From a bacterium (GTDB lineage Bacteria; Bdellovibrionota_G; JALEGL01), in NCBI GenBank assembly GCA_022763185.1, contig JALEGL010000008.1, positions 139,169 through 203,168 on the forward strand: a DNA stretch of 64,000 bases. The letters run 5' to 3'. Both the position numbers and the translations under genes were made by a program. This document shows positions 1 through 9,170 of the stretch, one piece after another (position 1 is the stretch's first letter; every line of letters begins with the position of its first letter). The notes under the pieces are model-generated. The model made no database searches. It saw only the letters and a program-made list of their open reading frames with translations, and was not told the DNA's origin.

Positions 1-192
1 ACTGAAGATAAAATCAATATCAAGATAAGGAGCCGTTTTGAGCCAGCGGCTGCAAAAGTTAAGTTTTATGATGAGGCCACTGCAACAATGACTGTTGAGT
101 TTGATGAAATGCAAGAGTCGATTACACCAGGCCAAGCTGCTGTATTTTATCAAGGTGATGAAATCATGGGTGGTGGCTGGATTAAGCCTTAA
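1..192 (+). CDS. mnmA: tRNA-specific 2-thiouridylase MnmA, C-terminal fragment
   Basis: The first 63 codons of the window are open in frame 1 and end at a TAA at 190-192; the start lies upstream of the window. The translated tail contains VEFDEMQESITPGQAAVFYQ followed by a GDEIMGGGWI segment, which is the conserved C-terminal beta-barrel end of MnmA/TrmU. MnmA thiolates U34 of tRNA-Lys, -Glu and -Gln, using sulfur relayed from a cysteine desulfurase. The catalytic cysteines and the ATP-binding PP-loop are outside the window, so function of the whole gene cannot be judged. It converges on the kinase gene with a 27-base gap; I see no clear terminator between them. Confidence 0.85.
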   Translation, partial: TEDKINIKIRSRFEPAAAKVKFYDEATATMTVEFDEMQESITPGQAAVFYQGDEIMGGGWIKP

Positions 193-219
193 GAAATATT
201 GAATTTTTATACAATTTTA

Positions 220-2346
220 TTAAGGATTTTCAAAATTGACAATAATGGGGTTGTTTTGGCCTTTGGTGATTTTTACTTTTTTGCTGATAGGTTTGAAGTC
301 TTGATGTTCAAAAACAAAGGTGTAAGTTCCAACATTAAGAGAGTAATTTAAGATAGGGGTTGTGCCAATTTTTTTGCCGTTGAGTTTAACGTTGGCCCAT
401 GGAATGGCACTCAGATTAATAACTCCTTTGGCAACGGCTTTTCTTTTCAATGCAATGTCTAGCTCAAATAAAGAATTGCTAGGAGTTATTTCTCGGCTAA
501 CAGACACGTAACCAGGAGCAGAAAACTTAAATGTGTAACTTTTGCTCGGTTCAAGGTTTTCAATGGTTTTTCCAACCTCTTTGCCATCTAAATAGATTTT
601 TGCAGATTCAGGTGTAATGTTGATTTTTACGGTTGAAGGTGTGGGCTCAAGTTTTAAAAATACCTCTTCAATATTTTTTTGTGGAATGATAGTCTGCCCT
701 TGTGGCTTGAAGCCTTCTTTTTCAAGGATGATATTGTATTCCGTGCCTTGAGTTAACTTATAAACGGTTGTAGGTGTTACGCGATTAATGAACTCACCAT
801 TGATATTGATTTTTGCATCTTGTGGCACACTGTCAATGAACAGTGAAGTGGAAGGCATAACCTTTTGCTCAAGATCAAACTTTAAGTTGCGTTGACCAGG
901 TTTGATTAAAACTTGATCTACAATCTCATTGTAGCCGTCGAGACTTACTTTAAATTCATATACTTTGTTGACTTCAAAAGGTAGGTTTAAAGGTGTAAAA
1001 CCTTTTTCTTCATTATCAACAATAATGTTGGCTCCCGCAGGATCACTGCTGATAGCTATATCTTGGGTTACCACAGAGACTTTATCTTTTGTCTGTTTTT
1101 TTCCAAAGTTACCTAAAAGGCTATAGGTTAAAAAAGAAAATGTTAGCGCAATAAGAACGGCCGAGACTTTTTGTTTTAAATTAAGGTTTTTAAATCCTAA
1201 GATAAAGCTTTTTGCTTTGTGAAAAAAACCAACTGATTTTTGTACAATGGTGCTTTTTGTTAAGTTTCTTACAATAGATTGAGTGTTTTGCGAGTTGTTG
1301 AGTGCGGATAAAGTGGAGTCATGATCACTTTGTGCAGCTTTTTCCGCTTGTTCGATATGCTTAATGTTAAGGGTGTCCAAGGCTCTTTTAAGGTTTTCTT
1401 GTTCAACTTTTATTTCTGCTTTAAACAGGTCTTGTAAGTACCCAGATAAATCTTTGGTTGAAAAATTGGCATAATGATTAAAAAAGATCTTTGAAAGTTC
1501 GACTTGCATACTTTGTGCAGATTCAAAGCGATCTTTGGGATCTTTGCTCAAACTTTTTAAAATAATTTTCTCAAGTTTTTCGCTGATATTAGGGTTGTAT
1601 TGAATTAGAGAGGGAACTTTACAGTTTTTAATGGCTTCAAGTGTCTTAAAGTCTGAGTCTTCGTGAAACAGCCTTTGACCGGTAATCATCTCATAAAGAA
1701 TGATCCCTGTGGAAAATAGGTCTGTTTTTTGATCAAGCTCAAGCCCCGCGGCTTGTTCAGGTGACATGTAGCCAAACTTACCTTTTAAGACTCCTGCTTG
1801 AGTACGATGAATTTTAGATTCAGTTTTGGCAATACCAAAATCTACAATTTTTACCTCTCCATCAAATGAGAGCATGATGTTTTGGGGTGATATGTCCCGA
1901 TGAATGAGGTTGAGAGCTTCTCCACTAAAAGTATCTTTTTTACTGTGTGCGTAGTCTAAACCTTTGAGAATCTCTATACTGATGTACAAAGCCATAGGAA
2001 CTGAAATTGGGTTTTGTGCTTGAGTGGCTTTTTTTAAAATGGCTCTAAGGTCTTTGCCATTGATATATTCCATGGCAATAAAGTAGTTGCCTTCAAGCTT
2101 TCCTAAGTCACTAACTTGACATATGTTAGCATGACTCAGCTCTACAGCGATCTTAGCTTCATCAATAAACATCTCGACAAACTCTTCATCTTGAGAAAGA
2201 TGAGGGAGAATACGCTTAATAACCAGAAATCTTTTAAAACCATGAACACCAAAGGTTTTGGCTTTAAAAACTTCTGCCATCCCTCCGACAGCGATTCTGT
2301 CGAGAAGGATGTATTTACCATATGCTTTACTTTTAAAATTCACCAC
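220..2346 (-). CDS. Membrane-anchored Ser/Thr protein kinase with four PEGA domains
   Basis: A 708-residue Hanks-type kinase. The kinase domain spans about residues 10-290: glycine loop near 18-26, catalytic Lys44, helix-C Glu63, HRD at 149-151 with Asn156, DFG at 169-171, and an SPE triplet in place of APE. All catalytic residues look intact. A linker leads to one membrane segment at about 395-412. After it come four PEGA-type beta repeats, starting near residues 430, 501, 572 and 643, each with a G-[FY]-type C-terminal turn, presumably outside the cytoplasmic membrane. The layout (cytoplasmic kinase, one helix, external PEGA repeats) suggests sensing or anchoring at the cell surface. The start is GTG (two GTG codons in tandem at 2346). 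It is the only minus-strand gene before the right edge. The substrate is unknown. Confidence 0.9.
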   Translation of the reverse strand: MVNFKSKAYGKYILLDRIAVGGMAEVFKAKTFGVHGFKRFLVIKRILPHLSQDEEFVEMFIDEAKIAVELSHANICQVSDLGKLEGNYFIAMEYINGKDLRAILKKATQAQNPISVPMALYISIEILKGLDYAHSKKDTFSGEALNLIHRDISPQNIMLSFDGEVKIVDFGIAKTESKIHRTQAGVLKGKFGYMSPEQAAGLELDQKTDLFSTGIILYEMITGQRLFHEDSDFKTLEAIKNCKVPSLIQYNPNISEKLEKIILKSLSKDPKDRFESAQSMQVELSKIFFNHYANFSTKDLSGYLQDLFKAEIKVEQENLKRALDTLNIKHIEQAEKAAQSDHDSTLSALNNSQNTQSIVRNLTKSTIVQKSVGFFHKAKSFILGFKNLNLKQKVSAVLIALTFSFLTYSLLGNFGKKQTKDKVSVVTQDIAISSDPAGANIIVDNEEKGFTPLNLPFEVNKVYEFKVSLDGYNEIVDQVLIKPGQRNLKFDLEQKVMPSTSLFIDSVPQDAKININGEFINRVTPTTVYKLTQGTEYNIILEKEGFKPQGQTIIPQKNIEEVFLKLEPTPSTVKINITPESAKIYLDGKEVGKTIENLEPSKSYTFKFSAPGYVSVSREITPSNSLFELDIALKRKAVAKGVINLSAIPWANVKLNGKKIGTTPILNYSLNVGTYTFVFEHQDFKPISKKVKITKGQNNPIIVNFENP

Positions 2347-2383
2347 ACGACTCTAAACAAGTTTAAATTGAGTACAATTTCTT

Positions 2384-2413
2384 ATTATACCCCTTTAATT
2401 CAAGCAATGCTAA
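2384..2413 (-). promoter_or_regulatory. Probable sigma-70 promoter of the PEGA kinase
   Basis: On the minus strand TTAGCA (2413-2408) is followed after 18 bases by a perfect TATAAT (2389-2384). Transcription would start near 2377, about 30 bases before the GTG start at 2346. This is a consensus match only. Confidence 0.5.
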
Positions 2414-2545
2414 TACCTTATTTTTAGTAAGTCGTCGATATTTCATATGTTCCGGGTGGGGAATAATTCCTTGGCCAAGGCTTTGTAATAGGAAGAAATA
2501 ACAACAACCTTGATTATTGAACTTATATTTAATAAGAGGTGCAAA

Positions 2546-3463
2546 ATGACACCGCGGAAAGATTGTATACAAGCTTTTTTAGACACACGTTGCGATTCTG
2601 CAAGCTGTGTTACAGTGGGTAACTTTGATGGTGTTCATAAAGGCCACTGTAAACTGATAGAGACATTATTAAAAACTGCGGATAAATATCAATTAAAACC
2701 TGTAGCTTTAACTTTTAGCCCTCACCCCGAAGAGTTTTTTTCAAAACAAAAATTTAAACTGCTTATGCCATTACAGATCAGAGTAAAACTTCTTCAAGAA
2801 GCTGGAGTAGAGGAAGTTAAGGTCATTGAATTTTCCAAAGACTTTTCTAAACTAAGTTATCAACAGTTTTTAGATCACTTGATTGAGCATTATCATATGA
2901 AAAAAATTATTGTTGGAGAGAATACTCATGTTGGTAAAGAGAGGGCAGGTAGTCCAGAAAAAATAAAAGCGTACTTGCAAAAAAAACAAATAGACACCAA
3001 AATTATCCAAATTCACCAAATGAATGATGAGTTGATAAGCTCGAGCAAAATACGCGAATTGATTATGAAGGGTGAAATAACGATAGCCAATAAACTTTTA
3101 GGTTATTCTTATTTTATGTGTGGAGAAGTTATTCAAGGAAGTGGCAAGGGAAAATCTTTAGGCTTCCCCACTGCCAATTTAAATTATTCCAATAATCTTT
3201 GTTTGCCCAAAAAAGGTGTTTATAAAACGAGTATAATTCTTAATGAAAAAACTTTTCCTGCTTTGACTAATGTTGGACAAGCGCCAACGATTAAAAACTC
3301 AAAAAAGATTAGCATTGAATCATTTATCCCCCAATACGGTGGTAAAAACCTCTATGGTCAAAAAATTCAAGTGATTTTCCACCAAAGGTTACGGTCAGAA
3401 AAAAAGTTTTCTTCAGTGGCGCTGTTACAAGAACAAATAAAAAAAGACTTAACGCATTTGTAA
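2546..3463 (+). CDS. ribF: Bifunctional riboflavin kinase / FAD synthetase
   Basis: About 305 residues, the usual RibF size. The N-terminal adenylyltransferase half has the nucleotide-binding signature VTVGNFDGVHKGH and, later, ISSSKIRELI (the ISS-x-x-IR motif). The C-terminal flavokinase half has KGKSLGFPTANL. The enzyme phosphorylates riboflavin to FMN and adenylates FMN to FAD in the cytoplasm. An in-frame start exists at 2510, but the ATG at 2546 is preceded by AAGAGGTG at 2534-2541, five bases away, and begins just before the conserved domain, so I prefer it. It is divergent from the kinase and lies upstream of the pilus cluster, with a 220-base gap. Confidence 0.93.
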   Translation: MTPRKDCIQAFLDTRCDSASCVTVGNFDGVHKGHCKLIETLLKTADKYQLKPVALTFSPHPEEFFSKQKFKLLMPLQIRVKLLQEAGVEEVKVIEFSKDFSKLSYQQFLDHLIEHYHMKKIIVGENTHVGKERAGSPEKIKAYLQKKQIDTKIIQIHQMNDELISSSKIRELIMKGEITIANKLLGYSYFMCGEVIQGSGKGKSLGFPTANLNYSNNLCLPKKGVYKTSIILNEKTFPALTNVGQAPTIKNSKKISIESFIPQYGGKNLYGQKIQVIFHQRLRSEKKFSSVALLQEQIKKDLTHL

Positions 3464-3598
3464 GACTTTAGTTGAAATTGTATCGGTATAATAAAAAATA
3501 ATTTATTAATTTTTAAAAAAATTAAAGTTTTTATAAAATTTTTAACTGTTTTTTTGTAACTTGTTAAGTTTGAGCTTTTCTTTAAATAGGTAAAACTA

Positions 3599-3626
3599 TT
3601 GACATTGTTGAACTTGTCAGTAAAAT
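3599..3626 (+). promoter_or_regulatory. Probable sigma-70 promoter ahead of pilB
   Basis: TTGACA at 3599-3604, a 16-base spacer, then TAAAAT at 3621-3626, inside the AT-rich 214-base gap between ribF and pilB. Transcription would start near 3633, about 50 bases before pilB. This is probably the promoter of the pilBTCSR run. Confidence 0.55.
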
Positions 3627-3683
3627 TTAAAGTATAACCTAAGTTATATTTCTATAATAACCTTTCACTTAAAAAGGATGTCT

Positions 3684-5390
3684 GTGAGTCAACGACTAGG
3701 CGAGCTATTATTAAGAAAAAATGTTATCTCTGGACAACAGCTGCAAAAAGCATTGGATGTTCAGAGAAAGTCCGGTGTGAAGCTGGGAACGGCATTGACA
3801 AGCTTAGGCTATTTAGAAGAAGATCAGATTACCGATCTCTTGTCTGAACAGTACGGAGTAAAATCAATTGACTTAGACGGTATGGATATCCCCAAAGATG
3901 TTTACTTGTCGGTTTCTCAAGAAATAGCACTAAAGTACTTATTGATTCCTGTTGAAAAAAAGGGACCTTCTTTAGTTGTGGCTATGGCAGACCCATCCAA
4001 TATTTTAGCCTTAGATGAGTTAAAGTTTCTTACCAGCTATAAAATAGAAGCTGTGGTTGCTTCTGAACAATCGATAAAAAACGCTATTCAAAAACATTAC
4101 AATAGAGAAGAGGATTTTGAAGATATTTTTCGTGACCTTGAAGGGGATGTCGATGACATAGAGCTCATTGAGCAGGATGAAGATGACGAAAATTCAGATT
4201 TGGCTGAGGCCGAAGAAGCGCCCATTGTAAAATTTTGTAATATGATTCTGACAGATGCAGCAAAAAAAGGGGCATCTGATATTCATATTGAGCCCTATGA
4301 AAAAAGTTTTCGGATTCGTTTTCGAGTTGATGGTGTGTTGCTTGAAGTGATGAAGCCACCGCTTAAGTTAAAGAATGCAATTGTATCGCGTCTAAAAATT
4401 ATGAGTAAGCTTGATATTGCTGAAAAGCGATTGCCACAGGATGGTCGTATCAAGTTGATCATGAAAAATAAAAAAGAAATGGATTATCGTGTTTCTGTCT
4501 TACCTACCTTGTTTGGTGAAAAGGTTGTATTGCGTCTATTGGATAAGTCAAACTTACAGTTGGATATGACCAAGTTAGGCTTTGAAAGTAAAGCGCTATC
4601 TGACTTTCAAGGTGCCATTCATAAGCCTTTTGGTATGGTTTTGGTTACCGGTCCAACAGGTTCTGGTAAAACAACAACTTTGTATTCTGCTTTATCTGAG
4701 TTAAACAAAACAACTGAAAACATTTCCACAGCCGAAGATCCTGTTGAGTTCAACCTTGATGGAATTAACCAGGTGCAAATGCATGAAGATATAGGCTTAA
4801 ATTTTGCTTCCGCTCTAAGGTCTTTCTTGCGTCAGGATCCAGATATTATCATGGTGGGGGAGATCAGGGACTTCGAAACTGCTGAGATATCGGTTAAGGC
4901 AGCGCTTACCGGTCACTTGGTTTTATCAACACTTCACACCAATGATGCACCTTCAACAGTGAACAGATTATTGAATATGGGGATTGAGCCGTTTTTGGTT
5001 GCCTCTTCAGTGAATGCCATACTTGCACAGCGTTTGGCTCGCAGAATTTGTGGGACATGCACGACTGAAAATCCTGAAGAGGATAAAAAAGCAATGATAG
5101 ATGCTGGAATTAAAGAGGATGAGCTCAATGATTTCATACCCATGAAAGGCGCTGGCTGCGATGAATGTAATGATACAGGTTATCGTGGTCGTGTAGCGAT
5201 CTATGAAGTGATGCCTATTGGAGATGAGTTAAAAGAGTTTATTTTAAATGGAGCAGCAACATCAGAAATAAAAAAGGAAGCCATGCGTTTGGGCATGAAG
5301 TCGATGCGTCAATCGGCGCTAACCAAATTTAAAGAAGGTGTAACCACCATTGAAGAAGTATTGAGGGTGTCGGTAGCCGATGCTTTGTAA
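3684..5390 (+). CDS. pilB: Type IV pilus assembly ATPase PilB
   Basis: PilB is the hexameric cytoplasmic ATPase that powers pilus extension. The N-terminal MshEN/GSPII_E domain (residues about 1-145) is followed by an acidic linker and the ATPase core. Counting from the upstream ATG at 3678, Walker A GPTGSGKT is at 325-332, the Asp box at 354, Walker B with GEIRD at about 389-398, the His box around 413-420, and a zinc tetracysteine at C458, C461, C494 and C497. The 3678 ATG directly touches the AAAAAGG ribosome site, whereas GTG at 3684 is six bases away and gives an N-terminus like other PilBs (MSQRLGELL), so I place the start at 3684. It heads the pilBTCSR run. Confidence 0.96.
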   Translation: MSQRLGELLLRKNVISGQQLQKALDVQRKSGVKLGTALTSLGYLEEDQITDLLSEQYGVKSIDLDGMDIPKDVYLSVSQEIALKYLLIPVEKKGPSLVVAMADPSNILALDELKFLTSYKIEAVVASEQSIKNAIQKHYNREEDFEDIFRDLEGDVDDIELIEQDEDDENSDLAEAEEAPIVKFCNMILTDAAKKGASDIHIEPYEKSFRIRFRVDGVLLEVMKPPLKLKNAIVSRLKIMSKLDIAEKRLPQDGRIKLIMKNKKEMDYRVSVLPTLFGEKVVLRLLDKSNLQLDMTKLGFESKALSDFQGAIHKPFGMVLVTGPTGSGKTTTLYSALSELNKTTENISTAEDPVEFNLDGINQVQMHEDIGLNFASALRSFLRQDPDIIMVGEIRDFETAEISVKAALTGHLVLSTLHTNDAPSTVNRLLNMGIEPFLVASSVNAILAQRLARRICGTCTTENPEEDKKAMIDAGIKEDELNDFIPMKGAGCDECNDTGYRGRVAIYEVMPIGDELKEFILNGAATSEIKKEAMRLGMKSMRQSALTKFKEGVTTIEEVLRVSVADAL

Positions 5391-5429
5391 ACAATAAGTT
5401 AGAAAGTATGAAGTAGAGGTTTTATAATT

Positions 5430-6593
5430 ATGTTTGGATTGCATGACTTATTAAAAGAAATGTTAAAAAGAGGGTCGAGTGATCTACATGTCACAGCAGG
5501 TTGCCCACCCAAAATAAGAACAGATGGTCATGTTACCAACTTAGGTAAAGTGTCTTTAACCCCTCAAGACACCAAAAGAATTTGTTATTCAGTATTAACC
5601 GATGCACAAAAACATCAATTCGAGGAAAATAACGAGCTTGATTTGTCTTTTGGGGTAAAAGGCTTGGCTCGTTTCCGTGCCAATATCTATATACAAAAAG
5701 GGGCAGTCGCTGGAGCATTTAGAAAAATTCCTTTTGAAATTTTGCCTTTGGATGTCTTGGGCTTGCCTAAGTCTGTCGTAGACCTTACTTTAAAACCCAG
5801 AGGATTGATTTTGGTGACCGGGCCAACCGGGTCAGGTAAGTCGACAACCCTGGCATCAATGATTGATAAAATCAATACAGATAGAAAAGAGCACATCCTT
5901 ACCATTGAGGACCCCATAGAGTTTATTCATAACCACAAAAATTGTGTGGTTAACCAAAGAGAAATTCATTCTGACACCTTAAGTTTTAAAAATGCGCTAA
6001 AGTCTGTATTAAGACAAGACCCTGATGTTGTTTTAGTCGGAGAGTTAAGAGATTTAGAAACCATAGAAGCAGCTCTCACAATTGCTGAAACGGGTCACGT
6101 TGTTTTTGCAACCTTACATACCAACTCAGCGGCACAGACAATTAATAGGATCATTGATGTTTTTCCTGCACATCAGCAGCAGCAAATCAGGGCTCAATTA
6201 TCATTTGTTTTAGAAGGGGTTATTTCTCAAATATTGGTTCCCAAAGCATCCGGGACAGGGAGGGTTTTAGCAGCAGAAGTTTTAATTCCAACGCCAGCTG
6301 TGAGAAATCTCATAAGAGAAGATAAAGTCCACCAGATTTATTCTCAAATGCAGGTGGGGCAGGCAAAGTTTGGTATGCAAACTTTAAATCAGGCTTTAGC
6401 GAACTATGCAATTAAGCGTGTGATCACTATGAACGAAGCTTTGCGGCGTTCATCTGATCCAGATGAGCTACAGAAAGTCATTGAAGATACTGTTGGAAAA
6501 CAAGGCTCTAATAATCCAATGTCTAAAAATAATGGTAAAGATGTTTTGGGTCGAGAGCTTAAAGATATCGTCAATACTATTAAAAAAAACTGA
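5430..6593 (+). CDS. pilT: Type IV pilus retraction ATPase PilT
   Basis: A 387-residue secretion ATPase that drives pilus disassembly and retraction (twitching). Walker A GPTGSGKS lies at 131-138, Walker B with DVVLVGELRD near 195-205, and the C-terminal motif VRNLIRE corresponds to the AIRNLIRE signature that separates PilT from PilB. It lacks the MshEN domain and the zinc cysteines. The last ~30 residues (asparagine/lysine-rich, after the usual PilT end) are a modest extension. The gene starts 39 bases after pilB, with AGAGG upstream of ATG 5430. Confidence 0.96.
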   Translation: MFGLHDLLKEMLKRGSSDLHVTAGCPPKIRTDGHVTNLGKVSLTPQDTKRICYSVLTDAQKHQFEENNELDLSFGVKGLARFRANIYIQKGAVAGAFRKIPFEILPLDVLGLPKSVVDLTLKPRGLILVTGPTGSGKSTTLASMIDKINTDRKEHILTIEDPIEFIHNHKNCVVNQREIHSDTLSFKNALKSVLRQDPDVVLVGELRDLETIEAALTIAETGHVVFATLHTNSAAQTINRIIDVFPAHQQQQIRAQLSFVLEGVISQILVPKASGTGRVLAAEVLIPTPAVRNLIREDKVHQIYSQMQVGQAKFGMQTLNQALANYAIKRVITMNEALRRSSDPDELQKVIEDTVGKQGSNNPMSKNNGKDVLGRELKDIVNTIKKN

Positions 6594-6618
6594 CATGAAA
6601 AAGGTGGTACAATAAATT

Positions 6619-7833
6619 ATGGCAGTTTATGTTTGGGAAGGTTTAACGCAGCAAGGTGTTATAAAAAAAGGAACGCGCAAAGCGAAAAATCAGCGTGAAG
6701 TTGTGCAGTGGTTAAACCGACAAAGGATTAGACCAAAAAAAATAACGCAACAAAAAAAAGATTTTGCAAAAGCCTTTAATAGTTTTTTTAGTCCAAAAGT
6801 AAAGTTAAAGGACGTCACCATTTTTTGTCGTCAATTTGCAACCATGATTGATGCAGGCTTGCCGCTGGTGCAAGGTTTGGATATTCTTGCCAGTCAACAA
6901 GAAAACCCTACATTTAAGCGAATACTCACAGAAATTAAACAAGAAGTTGAAGGCGGTTCAACCTTTGCTGAGGCCTTGTCTAAACATCCTGCAGCATTTG
7001 ATGACCTTTTTGTTAACCTGGTTGCCGCAGGTGAAGTGGGTGGTATTTTAGATACTATTTTTAACCGATTATCCGTTTATATGGAAAAAGCAGTAGGTTT
7101 GCGCAAAAAAATAAAAGGGGCAATGTTTTATCCTATTGCAGTTTTGTGCGCAGCAGCAGTTGTTATTGCTATATTATTAACCAAGGTTATTCCAGTGTTT
7201 GAAAATATGTTTAAAGACTTTGGTAACGCTGAACTGCCTGCTCCTACACAAGTTGTTATTAATATCTCTCATGCATTTCAAAATAACTTTTTGTTTATTG
7301 TCGTTGGGATAGGGCTTGTTGTTTATCTTTGGAAATTATTTTATAGATCAGAAAAAGGGCGAGCAATATTTGATCGATACATTTTAAAAGCACCCGTGTT
7401 TGGCGACCTAATAAGGAAAGTAGCCGTTGCCCGTTTTACTAGAACCATGGCAACTATGCTTTCAAGCGGTGTACCTATTGTTGATGCCTTGGAAATTGTT
7501 CGTAAAACCGCTGGTAATAAGACCATAGAAGATGCTATTAGTCGGGTTAAGGATTCTATCAGTGAAGGAAATACGATGACAGAGCCTTTATCTAAAGCGG
7601 GTGTTTTTCCTTCCATGGTTTGTCAAATGATCGGTGTGGGTGAAGCTACAGGTGCGATGGACACCATGCTCAATAAAATTGCTGATTTTTATGAAGAAGA
7701 GGTCGATACTTCTGTTGAAGCTTTAACATCTTTAATGGAGCCAGTGATGATGGTTTTTTTAGGGGGCATCATTGGTGGTTTAGTTATTGCTATGTACATG
7801 CCCGTGTTTGAAATGGCCGGGAATATTGCATAA
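6619..7833 (+). CDS. pilC: Type IV pilus inner-membrane platform protein PilC
   Basis: A 404-residue GspF/PilC-family protein with two T2SSF domains (about 65-190 and 265-395), each starting with a conserved RQ/RFTRTMATMLSSGVP-type helix. Membrane segments lie near 165-190, 215-235 and 370-392. It forms the platform on which the PilB and PilT motors act. The N-terminal MAVYVWEGLTQQG is typical of the family. It starts 25 bases after pilT with AAGGTGG upstream, consistent with one operon. Confidence 0.95.
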   Translation: MAVYVWEGLTQQGVIKKGTRKAKNQREVVQWLNRQRIRPKKITQQKKDFAKAFNSFFSPKVKLKDVTIFCRQFATMIDAGLPLVQGLDILASQQENPTFKRILTEIKQEVEGGSTFAEALSKHPAAFDDLFVNLVAAGEVGGILDTIFNRLSVYMEKAVGLRKKIKGAMFYPIAVLCAAAVVIAILLTKVIPVFENMFKDFGNAELPAPTQVVINISHAFQNNFLFIVVGIGLVVYLWKLFYRSEKGRAIFDRYILKAPVFGDLIRKVAVARFTRTMATMLSSGVPIVDALEIVRKTAGNKTIEDAISRVKDSISEGNTMTEPLSKAGVFPSMVCQMIGVGEATGAMDTMLNKIADFYEEEVDTSVEALTSLMEPVMMVFLGGIIGGLVIAMYMPVFEMAGNIA

Positions 7834-7854
7834 ATTAACATCATCCTTTAAAGA

Positions 7855-7872
7855 ATGATTGTGAACAATCAT
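7855..7872 (+). repeat. 18-base perfect palindrome at the pilC-pilS junction
   Basis: ATGATTGTGAACAATCAT is an inverted repeat of two 8-base arms around GA. In RNA it could fold as a 7-bp stem with a UGAA loop. It begins exactly at the first candidate start codon of pilS, so it could either mask that start or be the end of the upstream untranslated segment if pilS starts at ATG 7873. It could also be a dyad binding site. No T-run follows, so it is not an intrinsic terminator. Confidence 0.6.
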
Positions 7873-9153
7873 ATGCAATATGAAAATGAAGATAGTCTAA
7901 AGAAAATAAAGGTTTTTTCTTTTGCCAGAGTTCTTATTGCATTTACCTTGTGCTTCTTTACCTTTGTATTTGAACCCATGTCAGAAGACTTTGTTTGGAG
8001 TGGTGAATTTACCTTTACCGTGGTTATAACAGGTCTCAATCTGTGCTTTGCCATTGGTTACTTTTTAGTCCATAGAATATTTTATGAGTTTAATGAATAT
8101 TTATTTATTTTTATCCAACTCACAACAGATGCTATTTTTACCACACTCTTTGTTTACTTGTCTGGTATAGAGTTGATTTATTTTTTAAATATTGTCAATG
8201 CATCTTTCTTGCTGTTTAGATTGGGAGCTTTTTTCTCGGCTACCTTAAGTTCTTTATTTTATGTTTTTTTAGTCTATGCGTTAATCACTCAACAGATAGA
8301 CCCTATACTACCAAAAGTTTGGCAAGCCATTATGTGGAATAAAACATTTGCCATTCAATCGGTTTTGATCCAGGTGGCCTTATTTTTTGGAGTGGCTTGG
8401 TTTTTTACCAAGATTGCTTACCGTTTTGACTCTGAAGAAAAAAGATTGAAGCAAAATAACATCGATTTACAGAAAAAAGCCAAAAGAGCTCAGCAGTTGG
8501 CCAGTATTGGAGAAATGACTGCACGCATAGCTCATGAAATTAGAAATCCTCTAACCTCAATTTTTGGCACCATGCAGTTATTGCAAAAAGAGCATAAAAA
8601 CCACCCTCAGTATAAAAAATTAATAGATATTACATTAAAAGAAACCGATCGTTTAAATTTTTTACTAGAAGAACTATTGGATTTTGCAAAACCCAGATCG
8701 CAAGAAAAGGTAAAATTTTCTCTTACAGAACTCTTAGAAAATATTTTAAAATTATTAAAAAAAGAAAAAAAAGGTGTTTTTTTACGTTCTGAAATATCAA
8801 AAAATATTAATGTTGTGGGTAATGAGCAGCAGCTGAGTCAAGTGATATGGAACTTGATTAGAAATGCACAAGAAGCGACTGGCAGCAAAGGTACGATAGA
8901 AATCAACTTGAAAAAAGAGCAAAGAAATGTGATTTTAAGCATTGAAGATGATGGTCCAGGAATTAGTGATGAAATAAAAATTAAAATGTTTGATCCGTTT
9001 TATACAACAAAAACCAAAGGGTCTGGTTTGGGCTTGGCCATTGTAGAAAGATTTATTGCTGATCATCAAGGCTATATTGTGGTAGAGTCTGAGAAGGGAA
9101 ATGGAACTCAATTTAAAATATATTTACCACTTGATATCCAGAGCAATATATAG
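7855..9153 (+). CDS. pilS: Sensor histidine kinase PilS
   Basis: A 432-residue membrane histidine kinase. About six hydrophobic segments fill residues 20-190, followed directly by a coiled linker and the HisKA domain with His227 in AHEIRNPLTS. The ATPase domain has N-box NLIRNAQEAT, G1 EDDGPGIS and FDPFYTTKTKGSGLGLAIV. In Pseudomonas and Myxococcus PilS senses the membrane pilin pool and phosphorylates PilR. A PAS domain, often present between the membrane part and HisKA, is not evident here. The start is uncertain: ATG 7855 has only weak AAAGA upstream and opens a palindrome; ATG 7873 is the alternative. It sits directly before pilR. Confidence 0.92.
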   Translation: MIVNNHMQYENEDSLKKIKVFSFARVLIAFTLCFFTFVFEPMSEDFVWSGEFTFTVVITGLNLCFAIGYFLVHRIFYEFNEYLFIFIQLTTDAIFTTLFVYLSGIELIYFLNIVNASFLLFRLGAFFSATLSSLFYVFLVYALITQQIDPILPKVWQAIMWNKTFAIQSVLIQVALFFGVAWFFTKIAYRFDSEEKRLKQNNIDLQKKAKRAQQLASIGEMTARIAHEIRNPLTSIFGTMQLLQKEHKNHPQYKKLIDITLKETDRLNFLLEELLDFAKPRSQEKVKFSLTELLENILKLLKKEKKGVFLRSEISKNINVVGNEQQLSQVIWNLIRNAQEATGSKGTIEINLKKEQRNVILSIEDDGPGISDEIKIKMFDPFYTTKTKGSGLGLAIVERFIADHQGYIVVESEKGNGTQFKIYLPLDIQSNI

Positions 9154-9170
9154 TTTTTTTAAGAGTGAGA

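Noticed and set aside
2116-2427. 103-codon + strand ORF opposite the kinase start
   Set aside because: Antisense to the conserved kinase glycine-loop region and through its promoter; low-complexity product.
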